From NCBI GenBank assembly GCA_006226775.1, contig SBGD01000034.1:45642-109641 (forward strand): 64,000 bases of DNA, written 5' to 3'. Of this stretch, positions 45,230 to 55,622 are shown one piece after another (position 1 is the first letter of the stretch; each line of letters begins with the position of its first letter). The position numbers and the translations under genes are program-made. Under the pieces are notes generated by a model. The model saw only the letters and a list, made by a program, of their open reading frames with translations, ran no database searches and had not been told where the DNA came from. The stretch comes from Paracoccaceae bacterium (GTDB lineage Bacteria > Pseudomonadota > Alphaproteobacteria > Rhodobacterales > Rhodobacteraceae).

Positions 45230-46723
45230 ATGCTCGACATCCACGCCAAGCTGAACGTCACCGTTCCGGAAGACACCGACAACCCCTATCTCAAGGGTCT
45301 GTTCCGTCCGGTCGACACCGAATACACCGCCGATACCGACAGCATGAAGGTGATCGGCGAGATCCCCTCGGACCTGAACGGCATGTACGTGCGCAACAGC
45401 CACAACCAGATGCACGCGCCGATGGGCACCTATCACCCGTTCGACGGCGACGGCATGGTCCATGCCATCCGTTTCGAGAACGGCAAGGCCACCTATCGCA
45501 ACCGCGTCATCAAGACCGTCGGCTACCTGGCCGAACAGGCGATGGGCGGCAAGTCGCTCTGGCCCGGCATGCTCGAGCCGCACAAGGCCGAGTTCCGCGG
45601 CTGGGGTGCCATGGGCACCATGAAGGACAACGCCGGCGTCGACGTGATGGCGCATGCGGGCAAGCTGGTCGCCTCGATGTCGCAGTGCGGCGAGCCCTAT
45701 CACCTCGACATGGAGACGCTGGAAACCAAGGGCGTGCATTCCTGGGGCAAGCTGATCCAGCCTTTCGGCATCTGTTCGCACTTCAAGACCGATGTCGACA
45801 CCGGCGAGTTGATGTTCTTCAACTTCGGCGAGACCTATCCTTACATGCATTACGGCGTGATCGGCCGCGACGGGCAACTGGCGCATTTCGAGCCGATCGA
45901 ACTGCCCGGGCCGCGCTGGCCGCATGACATGGGCATCACCAAGAACTTCACCATCCTGCACGATCTGCCCTATCACTTCGACCCGGAGCTGCTGAACCAG
46001 GGCATCCGCAAGCTGACCTTCTTCAAGGAACAGCCCGCGCGCTTCGGCATCGTGCCGCGCTATGGCGACAACTCGGACATCCGCTGGTTCGAGGCGAAGC
46101 CCTGCTTCATCCTGCACCTGTCGAACTGTTTCGAGGACGGTGACGAGGTCGTCATGGACGGCTGCATCCAGCGCCGCCCCGGCAAGCCGCAGGTCGGCGA
46201 ACAGGGCGAGGACGCGCATGAGCGGATCCGCAAGCACCTCGACAAGCACAACACCGGCACGCACATGTACCGCTGGCGCTTCAACCTCAAGACCGGCCAG
46301 ACCACCGAGGAAACCATCGACGACGAGGTCTCGGAATTCCCGGTCGTGGCCAACGACATCGTCGGCAAGCCCTACAAGTACAGCTTCAACACGCTGTTCA
46401 AGCCGGGTGACTGGCACATGGCCGGCGTCAAGAAGTACGACCTCGCCACCGGATCCGACCAGCGCTTCGAGTACGGCAACAACCGTTTCGGCAGCGAGCC
46501 GGTGATCGCGCTGCGCCCCGGCGCGACCGATGAGGATGACGGCTACCTGCTGACCTTCCTGACCGACATGAACACCAATACGTCGGAATGCCTGGTTCTG
46601 GATGCCCGCGACGTCAGCGCAGGCCCCATCGCCCGCATCATCCTGCCGACCCAGATCACCAACGGCACCCATGCCTGCTGGGTCGAGGCCGACCGCCTTG
46701 ATGGTGAGCGTCAGCCCGCCTGA
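45230..46723 (+). CDS. Carotenoid-oxygenase-family dioxygenase (apocarotenoid or stilbene cleaving)
   Basis: Non-haem iron dioxygenase of 497 residues in the RPE65/CCD/lignostilbene-dioxygenase superfamily. The family opening is IPSDLNGMYVRNSHNQM with FDGDGMVHAIRFENGKATY. Four His expected to hold Fe(II) are visible: ICSHFKTDVDTGE, PHDMGITKNF, then LHDLPYHFDP and the C-terminal NGTHACWVEAD. Such enzymes split a conjugated C=C to two aldehydes or ketones. The ATG at 45230 follows GGGAGG. An aldehyde dehydrogenase follows, as expected for aldehyde products. Carotenoid, apocarotenoid and stilbenoid substrates cannot be separated by eye. Confidence 0.9.
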   Translation: MLDIHAKLNVTVPEDTDNPYLKGLFRPVDTEYTADTDSMKVIGEIPSDLNGMYVRNSHNQMHAPMGTYHPFDGDGMVHAIRFENGKATYRNRVIKTVGYLAEQAMGGKSLWPGMLEPHKAEFRGWGAMGTMKDNAGVDVMAHAGKLVASMSQCGEPYHLDMETLETKGVHSWGKLIQPFGICSHFKTDVDTGELMFFNFGETYPYMHYGVIGRDGQLAHFEPIELPGPRWPHDMGITKNFTILHDLPYHFDPELLNQGIRKLTFFKEQPARFGIVPRYGDNSDIRWFEAKPCFILHLSNCFEDGDEVVMDGCIQRRPGKPQVGEQGEDAHERIRKHLDKHNTGTHMYRWRFNLKTGQTTEETIDDEVSEFPVVANDIVGKPYKYSFNTLFKPGDWHMAGVKKYDLATGSDQRFEYGNNRFGSEPVIALRPGATDEDDGYLLTFLTDMNTNTSECLVLDARDVSAGPIARIILPTQITNGTHACWVEADRLDGERQPA

Positions 46724-46798
46724 ACCCAGGGGGGCGGGGTGCCACGCATCCCGCCCACCCCTGACCAAGACCCCCGATCAAGAACAAGGAAGCCGCAA

Positions 46799-48238
<1,440 letters not shown>

Positions 48239-48263
48239 TCAGGAAACAAGGGCGGAACAGACC

Positions 48264-49031
48264 ATGACAACTCCTTTCGACATGACAGGCCATACCGTGT
48301 GGGTCACCGGCAGCGGCTCGGGCATCGGCACGGCGATTGCACAGCTTTTCGCGTCCTCCGGGGCCAATGTCGTCCTGCACGGGTTGAACCAGCATGACGT
48401 CACCGGGAAGCTGAAGGCCGAGATCGAGGCCAGGGGCGGCCGCGCGCTGGCGCTGGACGGCGATCTGACCGATGCCGCGCGCGTCAAGGAGATGTGCGCC
48501 GAGATCGAGACCGAGATGGGCGGGCTGTCCATCCTGGTCAACTGCGCCGGCGGCTCGCCGCGCAAGTCGACCATTGCCGAGATGGAAGAGGACGCCTGGG
48601 ACCAGGTGATCGAAAAGAACCTCAAGACCGTCTTCCTGGTCAGCCATGCGGCGATCCCGATGCTGCGCAAGGCCGCGAACCCGGCGATCGTCAATGTCAG
48701 CTCCTGCGTCACCCGCTCGGGCGGCGTGCCGGGCGGGGCGGCCTATGCCACCGCCAAGGGCGGCGTCGACGTGCTGACCCGCGCGCTGGCCAAGGAACTG
48801 GCGCCCGAGGGCATCCGGGTGAACGCCGTGGCGCCGGGGCTGGTCGACAGCCCGTTCCACGTCGGCGACGCCAAGGAGAAATATGCCCATCTGATCGCCC
48901 GCATTCCGCTGGCGCGGATCGGCGAACCCGAGGACCTGGCCGGACCGGCGCTGTTTCTCGCCTCGTCGGCGGCGGCATATGTCACCGGCGAAATCATCGA
49001 AGTCAGCGGCGGCACGCGCCTGGTCAGCTGA
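48264..49031 (+). CDS. Short-chain dehydrogenase/reductase
   Basis: NAD(P)-dependent enzyme of 255 residues. Cofactor loop TGSGSGIGTAIAQ near 12, NCAGGSPRKST near 92, catalytic Ser in NVSSCVTRSGG, AYATAKGG with the Tyr/Lys pair, and the C-terminal ITGEIIEVSGG-like ending. An ATG at 48231 overlapping the ALDH stop is an alternative; the start at 48264 fits family length better. It may reduce or oxidise a ring or side-chain alcohol of the island's substrate. Confidence 0.9.
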   Translation: MTTPFDMTGHTVWVTGSGSGIGTAIAQLFASSGANVVLHGLNQHDVTGKLKAEIEARGGRALALDGDLTDAARVKEMCAEIETEMGGLSILVNCAGGSPRKSTIAEMEEDAWDQVIEKNLKTVFLVSHAAIPMLRKAANPAIVNVSSCVTRSGGVPGGAAYATAKGGVDVLTRALAKELAPEGIRVNAVAPGLVDSPFHVGDAKEKYAHLIARIPLARIGEPEDLAGPALFLASSAAAYVTGEIIEVSGGTRLVS

Positions 49032-49093
49032 TCCCAAGAATGCACGCGTCTGTGCAAAGCGCGCGTGCGCCCCGTCATGCAGAGGAGGACCCC

Positions 49094-50056
49094 ATGACAA
49101 TTCGACTGAAGACCACCCTGGCCGCCCTGGCCCTTGCGATCGGTGCCGCGCCGCTGGCCGCACAGGATTTCCCTGAAAAGCCGATCGAGATGATCGTGCC
49201 CTACGGTGCCGGTGGCCTGACCGATGCCTTCGCCCGCGCCATCGCGCGTGCCGCAGAAGAGCATCTGCCCAACCAGCAGCGGATCGTCGTGGTCAACAAG
49301 CCCGGCGGCGGCGCCACCATCGGCCTGACCGCCGCGGTCAATGCCGATGCCGACGGTCATACCGTGGTCTTCCTGACCGCCTCGCCGCTGGTCATCCAGC
49401 CGCTCTATGGCAAGACGCAATATGCCACCGAGGACTTCCAGGCGATCTCGCGGTTCTATGACATCCCGGCCTCGATCAACGTGCGCGCGGATTCCGAGAT
49501 CGCGGACTACGACCAGTGGATCGAATGGGTCAAGACGCACCCCGGCGACTTCACCTACGGGACCTCCGGCGGCACCGGCAGCGGCGGCCATATCGCCACC
49601 GAGGAACTGGCCGACGAGCTGGGCATCGAGCTGCGCCACATCCCCTTCGAGGGCTCGGCCCAGCTGACCACCTCGCTGATGGGCGGCCAGATCATGGGCA
49701 CCAACCAGTTGCCCGACGTCCACCGCGGCGGCGAGATCCGCCCGATCGTCTTCGTGACCCCGACCAAGCCCGCCGATCCGGTCTATGACGCGATCCCCAC
49801 CACCCGCGAGCTGGGTCTGGACGCCGAAGTGATCTTCTTCTCGGGCGTCGTCGGTCACAAGGACATCCCCGCCGACCGGGTCGCGATCCTCGACAGCGCC
49901 TTCGAGGCGGCCATGGGCTCGGCCGATGTGCAGGATCTCTTCGTCAAGTACCAGCTGACGCCGGCCTATGCCGGGCCGGAGGCCTTCGGTGCGATCATCG
50001 ATAACGCGGTCGCGCGCAACCGCAAGACCATGAAGCGTCTGGGTCTCATCGACTGA
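49094..50056 (+). CDS. Tripartite tricarboxylate transporter binding protein, TctC-like
   Basis: Periplasmic binding protein of 320 residues, signal peptide about 1-23 (APLAAQ). FPEKPIEMIVPYGAGGLTDA at the mature N-terminus and VVVNKPGGGATIG are diagnostic of the Bug/TctC family, with YGTSGGTGSGGHIA near 155. Such proteins bind carboxylates and aromatic acids. AGAGGAGG precedes the ATG. It is followed by tctB and tctA. Confidence 0.93.
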   Translation: MTIRLKTTLAALALAIGAAPLAAQDFPEKPIEMIVPYGAGGLTDAFARAIARAAEEHLPNQQRIVVVNKPGGGATIGLTAAVNADADGHTVVFLTASPLVIQPLYGKTQYATEDFQAISRFYDIPASINVRADSEIADYDQWIEWVKTHPGDFTYGTSGGTGSGGHIATEELADELGIELRHIPFEGSAQLTTSLMGGQIMGTNQLPDVHRGGEIRPIVFVTPTKPADPVYDAIPTTRELGLDAEVIFFSGVVGHKDIPADRVAILDSAFEAAMGSADVQDLFVKYQLTPAYAGPEAFGAIIDNAVARNRKTMKRLGLID

Positions 50057-50120
50057 TGGCCCGGCAGGTCACGGGCCGCGCGCCCGTGACCTGCGCAACC
50101 ACCCTGGGAGGAATTCAACC

Positions 50121-50570
50121 ATGTCCATCCGAACCATGAACCTGATCGTCTATGCCGCGCTGTCGGGGCTGTCGATCATGGTGATCCGCGCCGTCTCGGA
50201 AATTCCGGTCACCATGCCTGGCGATGTGGGCAGCGGCTTTCTTCCCGGGTTCCTTGCCTGGCTGATCCTGGGGTTCTGCGCCCTGGGCGCGCTGCGCGCG
50301 GTGCTGGCCGGCGATACCGGCAAATTCACCTCCGAGTTCCTCGGCCGCGTGCTGATCACCATCGGGGTGATCGCGGGCTTCCTGATCAGCTGGGAGACGC
50401 TGGGCTATTTCTTCGTGCAGTGTTTCCTGTTCCTGTTCGGGTTGTTCACCTATTACCGCTGGCCCCGCGGCCCCTCGGCGCGGCTCTTTGCCCTCAATGC
50501 CGCCGTCGCCGCCGGGATCACGGCGCTGTGCTACGTGACCTTCACCTTCTTCGTCTTCGTTGACCTTTGA
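50121..50570 (+). CDS. Tripartite tricarboxylate transporter small membrane subunit, TctB-like
   Basis: Inner-membrane protein of 149 residues with four helices: 8-26, 37-55, 76-98 (ITIGVIAGFLISWETLGYFF) and 115-145. It fits TctB (DUF1468), the small permease component. GGGAGG precedes the ATG and the tctA gene starts ten bases after its stop. Confidence 0.9.
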   Translation: MSIRTMNLIVYAALSGLSIMVIRAVSEIPVTMPGDVGSGFLPGFLAWLILGFCALGALRAVLAGDTGKFTSEFLGRVLITIGVIAGFLISWETLGYFFVQCFLFLFGLFTYYRWPRGPSARLFALNAAVAAGITALCYVTFTFFVFVDL

Positions 50571-50580
50571 GGCCACCATC

Positions 50581-52092
50581 ATGGATTTTCTCACCAACCT
50601 CGATCTTATCATGCTCGGCTCTGCCGCGCTGTCGATCATGCTGGGCCTCTTTGTCGGGATGCTCTTTGGCGCGCTGCCCGGCCTGGGGCTGATCATCGGC
50701 GTCACGCTGCTTTTGCCGCTGTCCTATGCGATGAGCCCGGTCAACTCGATCCTCATGCTGCTCGCCTGTTACCAGGGCGCGGAATACGGCGGCTCGATCT
50801 CGGCCATCGTGCTGGGGATACCCGGCACCGCCATGGCGGCGCCAATCGTGCTCGACGGGCGCGAGATGGCCAAGACCGAATCCCCGGGCAAGGCGCTGGC
50901 CTATTCGCTTTACGGCTCGACCTTCGGCGGCATCTTCGGCGGCCTGGTCCTGATCTTCTTTGCCGTGCCGGTGGCGCGTTTCGCGCTGAAACTGGCGGAC
51001 CCGGAGTTCTTCCTTTTGGGGGTCGTGGGCCTGCTGGCGGTGGCGACCTTCGGCGCCAAGGATTTCGTCAAGGCGGTGATCTCGGTGGCGCTGGGCCTGC
51101 TGGCGGGGACCGTGGGGCTTGACCTCTTTACCGGCTCGTCGCGCCTGACGGCGGATTTCTTCGAGCTTTACGAGGGGCTGAACCTGGTGGCCGTCGCGGT
51201 CGGGCTCTTTGCCTTCTCCGAGGTCTTCATCATGCTCTCGGGCCGCATCAACAAGGCCTTCACCTTCGAGGCGCACCACATGAAGATCAGCCTGACCTTC
51301 CGCGAGATGCTGGGCGCGCTCAAGGCGATGATCTCGGGCTCGGCCATTGGCTCCTTCATGGGCGTGTTACCCGGCGTCGGCTCGACCGTTTCGTGCTGGC
51401 TGGCCTATTCGACCGCCAAGGCGACCTCGAGCACACCCGAGAAGTTCGGCAAGGGCAGCGGCGAAGGCATCGCGGCACCCGATGCGGCCAACAACGCCAC
51501 CGTCGGCGGGGCCTTGCTGCCCTTCCTGGCGCTGGGCATCCCCGGCTCGGCCTCGATCGCGATCATCGCGGGCGCCTTCATCATCGCCGGCATCCAGCCG
51601 GGTCCGCAGATGATGCGCAACAACCCCGAGCTGATCCAGACCATCTTCATCGGCTTCATGGCCACCACCGTCGGCATGTTCTTCATGGGCAAGGCGCTGA
51701 CCCAGGTCTTCGTGCGCGCGCTTGTCACGCCGAACTCCTTCCTGGTGCCGGCGATCCTGATCTCGTCGCTGATCGGCATCTACTCGTCCAAGGGCCAGTT
51801 CTTCGACCTCTGGGTCGCGCTGGGCCTGGGCATCGCGGCCTGGATCATGCGCCGGCTCGACTATTCCATCGCCGCCTTCGTGCTGGCCATGGTGCTGACG
51901 CCGATCATCGAGGTCAGCTTCCGCCGCGCGCTGGTGCTGTCGCAGGGCGACTACTCGATCTTCTACACCCGCATCTATTCGCAGGTCATCCTTGTCGCCA
52001 TCGCCGTCGTGCTGGGCTTTGCGGTGCTGAAAACCGTCCGCCGGTTGCGTGACGCCCGCCTTGCCGCCACAACGAAGGAGGCAGTGCAATGA
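50581..52092 (+). CDS. Tripartite tricarboxylate transporter large permease, TctA-like
   Basis: Inner-membrane permease of 503 residues with about eleven helices. TctA hallmarks are GMLFGALPGLGLIIGVTLLL near 20, YGGSISAIVLGIPGTAMAAP near 73, and the second repeat GSFMGVLPGVGSTVSCW and ALGIPGSASIAIIAGAFII. It transports the TctC-bound carboxylate with a proton or Na+ gradient. The ATG at 50581 with GAGG upstream is preferred over a longer frame. The stop overlaps the PadR start (ATGA). Confidence 0.93.
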   Translation: MDFLTNLDLIMLGSAALSIMLGLFVGMLFGALPGLGLIIGVTLLLPLSYAMSPVNSILMLLACYQGAEYGGSISAIVLGIPGTAMAAPIVLDGREMAKTESPGKALAYSLYGSTFGGIFGGLVLIFFAVPVARFALKLADPEFFLLGVVGLLAVATFGAKDFVKAVISVALGLLAGTVGLDLFTGSSRLTADFFELYEGLNLVAVAVGLFAFSEVFIMLSGRINKAFTFEAHHMKISLTFREMLGALKAMISGSAIGSFMGVLPGVGSTVSCWLAYSTAKATSSTPEKFGKGSGEGIAAPDAANNATVGGALLPFLALGIPGSASIAIIAGAFIIAGIQPGPQMMRNNPELIQTIFIGFMATTVGMFFMGKALTQVFVRALVTPNSFLVPAILISSLIGIYSSKGQFFDLWVALGLGIAAWIMRRLDYSIAAFVLAMVLTPIIEVSFRRALVLSQGDYSIFYTRIYSQVILVAIAVVLGFAVLKTVRRLRDARLAATTKEAVQ

Positions 52093-52685
52093 TGGATGGC
52101 GGACAGATGGCGAATGTGAAGAAAGAGGCGAAGCTCAATACGCTGTGCTACCAGTGCCTCGGGATTTTGCTGCGCGAGCCGCAATCGGGCTATGACATCG
52201 TCAAGCAGCTCGAGCCGATCCGGCCGGTCAATACCAGCCAAGTCTATCCCACGCTGACGCGGCTGGAAAAGCAGGGCCTGGTCAAGTCCGAGGAACTGGC
52301 CCAGACCGGGCGGCCCAACAAGCGGGTCTATACCGTGACCGAGGACGGGCGGGACGTGCTGACCGACTGGATCGGGACGGAACCCGATCCGCCGGTGCTG
52401 CGCGACGATTTCCTGACCATGCTCTATTCGGCCTGGACCAAGGACCCCGAGGAGGTCGTCGCCATGCTCGAGCGCAGGCTCGACTACCTGCACGCGACGA
52501 TGCAATGGCTGGAAACCCTGCTGGGCGAACATCGCGCCCGGTATCCCGAAGAGATCAAGAACCCGCGCGACTGGCGGTTTTTCCGCAACGTTCTGCTCGC
52601 CCGCCGGATCGCCAATTTCCAGGAAGAGGCGGTCTGGAGCCGCGGCGTGATCCATATGCTCAAGGAGGCAATGAGCCATGACTGA
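52089..52685 (+). CDS. PadR-family transcriptional regulator
   Basis: Regulator of 198 residues. The PadR winged HTH (about 17-90) shows LNTLCYQCLGILLREPQSGY, SQVYPTLTRLEKQGLV and RPNKRVYTVTEDGRDVL; a helical C-terminal dimerisation domain (Vir_act_alpha-like) follows. PadR proteins usually repress genes for phenolic-acid or toxin stress and are released by aromatic ligands. It overlaps tctA upstream and the P450 gene downstream, so it is co-translated with the genes it probably controls. Confidence 0.92.
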   Translation: MMDGGQMANVKKEAKLNTLCYQCLGILLREPQSGYDIVKQLEPIRPVNTSQVYPTLTRLEKQGLVKSEELAQTGRPNKRVYTVTEDGRDVLTDWIGTEPDPPVLRDDFLTMLYSAWTKDPEEVVAMLERRLDYLHATMQWLETLLGEHRARYPEEIKNPRDWRFFRNVLLARRIANFQEEAVWSRGVIHMLKEAMSHD

Positions 52686-53922
52686 CCTGACCACCTGTCC
52701 CCATTCCGCAGACTGGAGCGAGTTCCGCCCCTTCGAGCATGACGGCATGACCGAGTTCTTCGCCCGCAAGCGCGCTGAAGAGCCGGTGTTCTTCGACGAG
52801 GGCACCGGCTACTGGATCGTCACCCGCCGCGACGACGTGCGTGCGATCTTTGCCGATCCCGACCGGTTTTCCGCGTCCAACGTGCATGACCCGCTGACGC
52901 CCTTCCCGCCCGAGCTGGTCGAGTACCTCAAGCAGGAAGGCTTTCGCCGCGACAAGACCCAGGCCAACTGCGACCGGCCCAAGCACACCCGCATCCGCCA
53001 GGTGGCGCAGTCCTTCCTGAACATCCGCCAGTTCAAGACCCGCGAGCCGCAGATCCGCGAGATGGTCGCCGCCGCGGTGGACAAGCTGCGGGGCCGGGGC
53101 CGGGTCGACCTGGTCGACGATTTCGCCTATGAGCTGCCCGCCCGGGTGCTGTTTTTGCTGCTGGGCGTGCCGGACATCGACGCGCGCCGCATCAAGACCT
53201 GGGCCGACAGCCGGTTCAACATGATCTCGGGCGATGCCGATTTCGAGGCCAAGATGGAAGCCGGCCGCCAGGTGATGGATTTCTGGAACTACTGCGGCGC
53301 CATCATCGCCGACCGCCAGAAGAACCCCGGCGACGACTATCCCAGCCACCTGCTGGCCGCCCATGCCAAGGACCCCGAGTCGATCAGCCTGGACGAGATC
53401 CAGAACCTGACCTTCGGCGTGCTGCTGGCCGGGCACGAGACCACCACCAACGCCATCGGCAACACCATGCACATGCTGTTGCAGGACCGTGACGAGTGGA
53501 ACCGCCTGGTCGCCGACCCGTCGCTGGCGCCGGGCTATGTCGAGGAAGGGTTGCGCGCCGGTCCGCCGGTGGTGATCTGGCGGCGTCGCGCGGTCGAGGA
53601 GGTCACCATTGGCGGTGTCACCCTGCCCGAGGGCGCGCCGATCATGATGTCGCTGGCCTCGGCCAACCGCGACGAGGATCACTTTGCCTGCCCGCATGCC
53701 TTCGAGGGCACGCGGTCCAATGCCCGTGACCACGTCAGCTTCGGCTACGGCATCCACTTCTGCATGGGCGCGCCGCTGGCCAAGCTCGAGCTGAAGCTGG
53801 TGCTGGAACTGCTCTCGCAGGCCTTCCCGAACATGACCCTTGTGCCGGACAGCGATCCCGACTGGCAGCGCACGATCCTGGTCCGCGGGCCGGGCCGGCT
53901 TCTGGTCGATCTCAACGAATAG
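52678..53922 (+). CDS. Cytochrome P450
   Basis: Soluble bacterial class I P450 of 414 residues. I-helix oxygen-binding motif LLAGHETTTN near 249, ExxR in VEEGLRAGPP near 285, and the haem loop SFGYGIHFCMGAPLA with ligand Cys362. AERP-type loop FACPHAFEGTR is present. It starts inside the PadR gene (8-base overlap). The ferredoxin and reductase genes that follow complete the electron chain, so it likely hydroxylates the hydrophobic substrate of this island. Confidence 0.94.
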   Translation: MTDLTTCPHSADWSEFRPFEHDGMTEFFARKRAEEPVFFDEGTGYWIVTRRDDVRAIFADPDRFSASNVHDPLTPFPPELVEYLKQEGFRRDKTQANCDRPKHTRIRQVAQSFLNIRQFKTREPQIREMVAAAVDKLRGRGRVDLVDDFAYELPARVLFLLLGVPDIDARRIKTWADSRFNMISGDADFEAKMEAGRQVMDFWNYCGAIIADRQKNPGDDYPSHLLAAHAKDPESISLDEIQNLTFGVLLAGHETTTNAIGNTMHMLLQDRDEWNRLVADPSLAPGYVEEGLRAGPPVVIWRRRAVEEVTIGGVTLPEGAPIMMSLASANRDEDHFACPHAFEGTRSNARDHVSFGYGIHFCMGAPLAKLELKLVLELLSQAFPNMTLVPDSDPDWQRTILVRGPGRLLVDLNE

Positions 53923-53979
53923 ACAGACATCCGCCCTGGTCACATTGCTTGCACCGGGCGCCTACCGGAGGATATCCCC

Positions 53980-54297
53980 TTGATTAAGCTCACCTTCATC
54001 GAACCGTCCGGCACCAGCCGCCAGATCGACGCCGCCCTCGGCACCAGCATCATGCAGGCGGCCACCGCCGCCGGCGTGCAGGGCATTGCCGCGGAATGCG
54101 GCGGGGCCTGCATGTGCGCGACCTGTCATTGTCTCGTGGTCGAGGCCCCCGCCGCGGGCCTGCCCGAAATGACCGAGACCGAGCGCGACGTGCTGGAATT
54201 CACCTCCGAGGAGATGCAGGAGACCAGCCGCCTGACCTGTCAGATCGCGGTTGCGGAAGACCTGGCCGGGACCGTCTTCAAGGTCGTGGGCCGCTGA
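53980..54297 (+). CDS. [2Fe-2S] ferredoxin
   Basis: Adrenodoxin/putidaredoxin-type ferredoxin of 105 residues. The cluster ligands are in AECGGACMCATCHC (C-x5-C-x2-C) plus the later Cys in RLTCQIAV. It starts with TTG at 53980 after CCGGAGGATATCCC; no ATG fits. It would pass electrons from the reductase encoded next to the P450. Confidence 0.93.
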   Translation: MIKLTFIEPSGTSRQIDAALGTSIMQAATAAGVQGIAAECGGACMCATCHCLVVEAPAAGLPEMTETERDVLEFTSEEMQETSRLTCQIAVAEDLAGTVFKVVGR

Positions 54298-54298
54298 G

Positions 54299-55534
54299 AT
54301 GGCGGGCGTTTTGCGGGGAACCGTCATCGTCGGAGCCGGCCATGGCGGCACCCAGGCCGCGGTCAACCTGCGCGAGAACGGCTATGACCGGCCGGTGACG
54401 CTGATCTCGGCGGATGCGGATTTTCCCTATCACAAGCCGCCGCTGTCGAAGTCCTTCATGAAGACGCCCGACGCCCCCCTGCAACCGCTGCGCGGCCCGA
54501 GCTTTTTCGACGATACCGCGATCACCACGCGGCTGGGCACCCGGGTGACCGGGATCGACCGGGCGGCGCGGCGGATCACGCTGTCGACCGGCGAGACGCT
54601 CGATTACGAGGCGCTGGTGCTGGCCACCGGAACCGTGGCGCGCAAGCTGACGGTGCCGGGCGCCGATCTGCCCGGCGTGCATCACCTGCGCACCGCCGAG
54701 GACGCCCGCGCGCTGCGCGGCGCGCTTGACGGCGCGCGCCGCGCGGTGATCGTCGGCGGCGGCTTCATCGGGCTCGAGGCGGCGGCGATGCTGGCCGCCC
54801 GCGGGCTCGAGGTGACGGTTGTCGAACTGGCCGAGCGGCTTCTGGGCCGGGCGGCCAGCGCGCAGGTGGCCGCCGCCATCGCCGCGGACCTGGAAGGCCA
54901 GGGCGTGACCCTCCTGACCGGCACCGGCGTCGCGGCGCTCGAGGCCGAGGCGGGCCGCATCGCCGCGGTCCGGCTGGGCGATGGCCGCGCGCTGCCCTGC
55001 GACCTGGTGCTGGCGGGGATCGGCGCGGTGCCCGAGGTCGGACTGGCCGAGGCCGCCGGGCTGGAGATCGACAACGGCATCCGGGTCGACGCAAGGCTGG
55101 CGACCTCCGATCTGGCGATCTTCGCGATCGGCGATTGCTGTGCCTTTCCGCATGCCGCAAGCGGACGGCACCTGCGGCTGGAATCGGTGCAGAACGCCAC
55201 CGACCAGGCCCGCGCGGTGGCCCGCACCATCTCCGGCACCGAGACCGACTTTGCCGCGGTGCCCTGGTTCTGGTCGGATATCGGCGAGACCAAGCTGCAG
55301 ATCGCCGGGCTGGCCGAGGGCAGCGACCGCAGCCTGCGGATCGCCGCGCCCGACACGGGCGCTTTGCGGGCGGTCTATCACCTGAAAGGCGACCGGTTGC
55401 TGGCGGTGGAAACCCTCAACAGTGCGGGCGAGCACATGCTGGCGCGCCGGATGCTGGCCCTGGGCAAGACGCCGGACGCGGCGCTGATCGAGGCCGGCGA
55501 CATCCGCGCGATGAAGGCCTTCGTGACCGGCTGA
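54299..55534 (+). CDS. NAD(P)H-dependent ferredoxin reductase
   Basis: FAD-containing reductase of 411 residues of the putidaredoxin-reductase type. The FAD site VIVGAGHGGTQAAVNL is near 9, the NAD site RAVIVGGGFIGLEAAAML near 146, and the FAD-binding AIFAIGDCCAFP near 273. A C-terminal oxidoreductase dimerisation part follows (PWFWSDIGETKLQIAGL). The ATG is one base after the ferredoxin stop. Last gene of the operon; a strong hairpin follows at 55567. Confidence 0.93.
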   Translation: MAGVLRGTVIVGAGHGGTQAAVNLRENGYDRPVTLISADADFPYHKPPLSKSFMKTPDAPLQPLRGPSFFDDTAITTRLGTRVTGIDRAARRITLSTGETLDYEALVLATGTVARKLTVPGADLPGVHHLRTAEDARALRGALDGARRAVIVGGGFIGLEAAAMLAARGLEVTVVELAERLLGRAASAQVAAAIAADLEGQGVTLLTGTGVAALEAEAGRIAAVRLGDGRALPCDLVLAGIGAVPEVGLAEAAGLEIDNGIRVDARLATSDLAIFAIGDCCAFPHAASGRHLRLESVQNATDQARAVARTISGTETDFAAVPWFWSDIGETKLQIAGLAEGSDRSLRIAAPDTGALRAVYHLKGDRLLAVETLNSAGEHMLARRMLALGKTPDAALIEAGDIRAMKAFVTG

Positions 55535-55566
55535 GCCGGGGCAAGGCGCGCGTCTTGAAAATGCTG

Positions 55567-55601
55567 CCTCCCGGCCCGGCGGTCAAAGCCGGGCCGGGAG
55601 G
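55567..55601. terminator. Hairpin terminator between the reductase and catalase genes
   Basis: CCTCCCGGCCCGGC and GCCGGGCCGGGAGG form a perfect 14-bp stem with a 7-base GGTCAAA loop, between convergent genes. There is only a short T-rich tail (TGTTGTC) on the plus side, so strength is uncertain but the position suits both directions. Confidence 0.75.
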
Positions 55602-55622
55602 TGTTGTCATCCGGGCGTCAGC

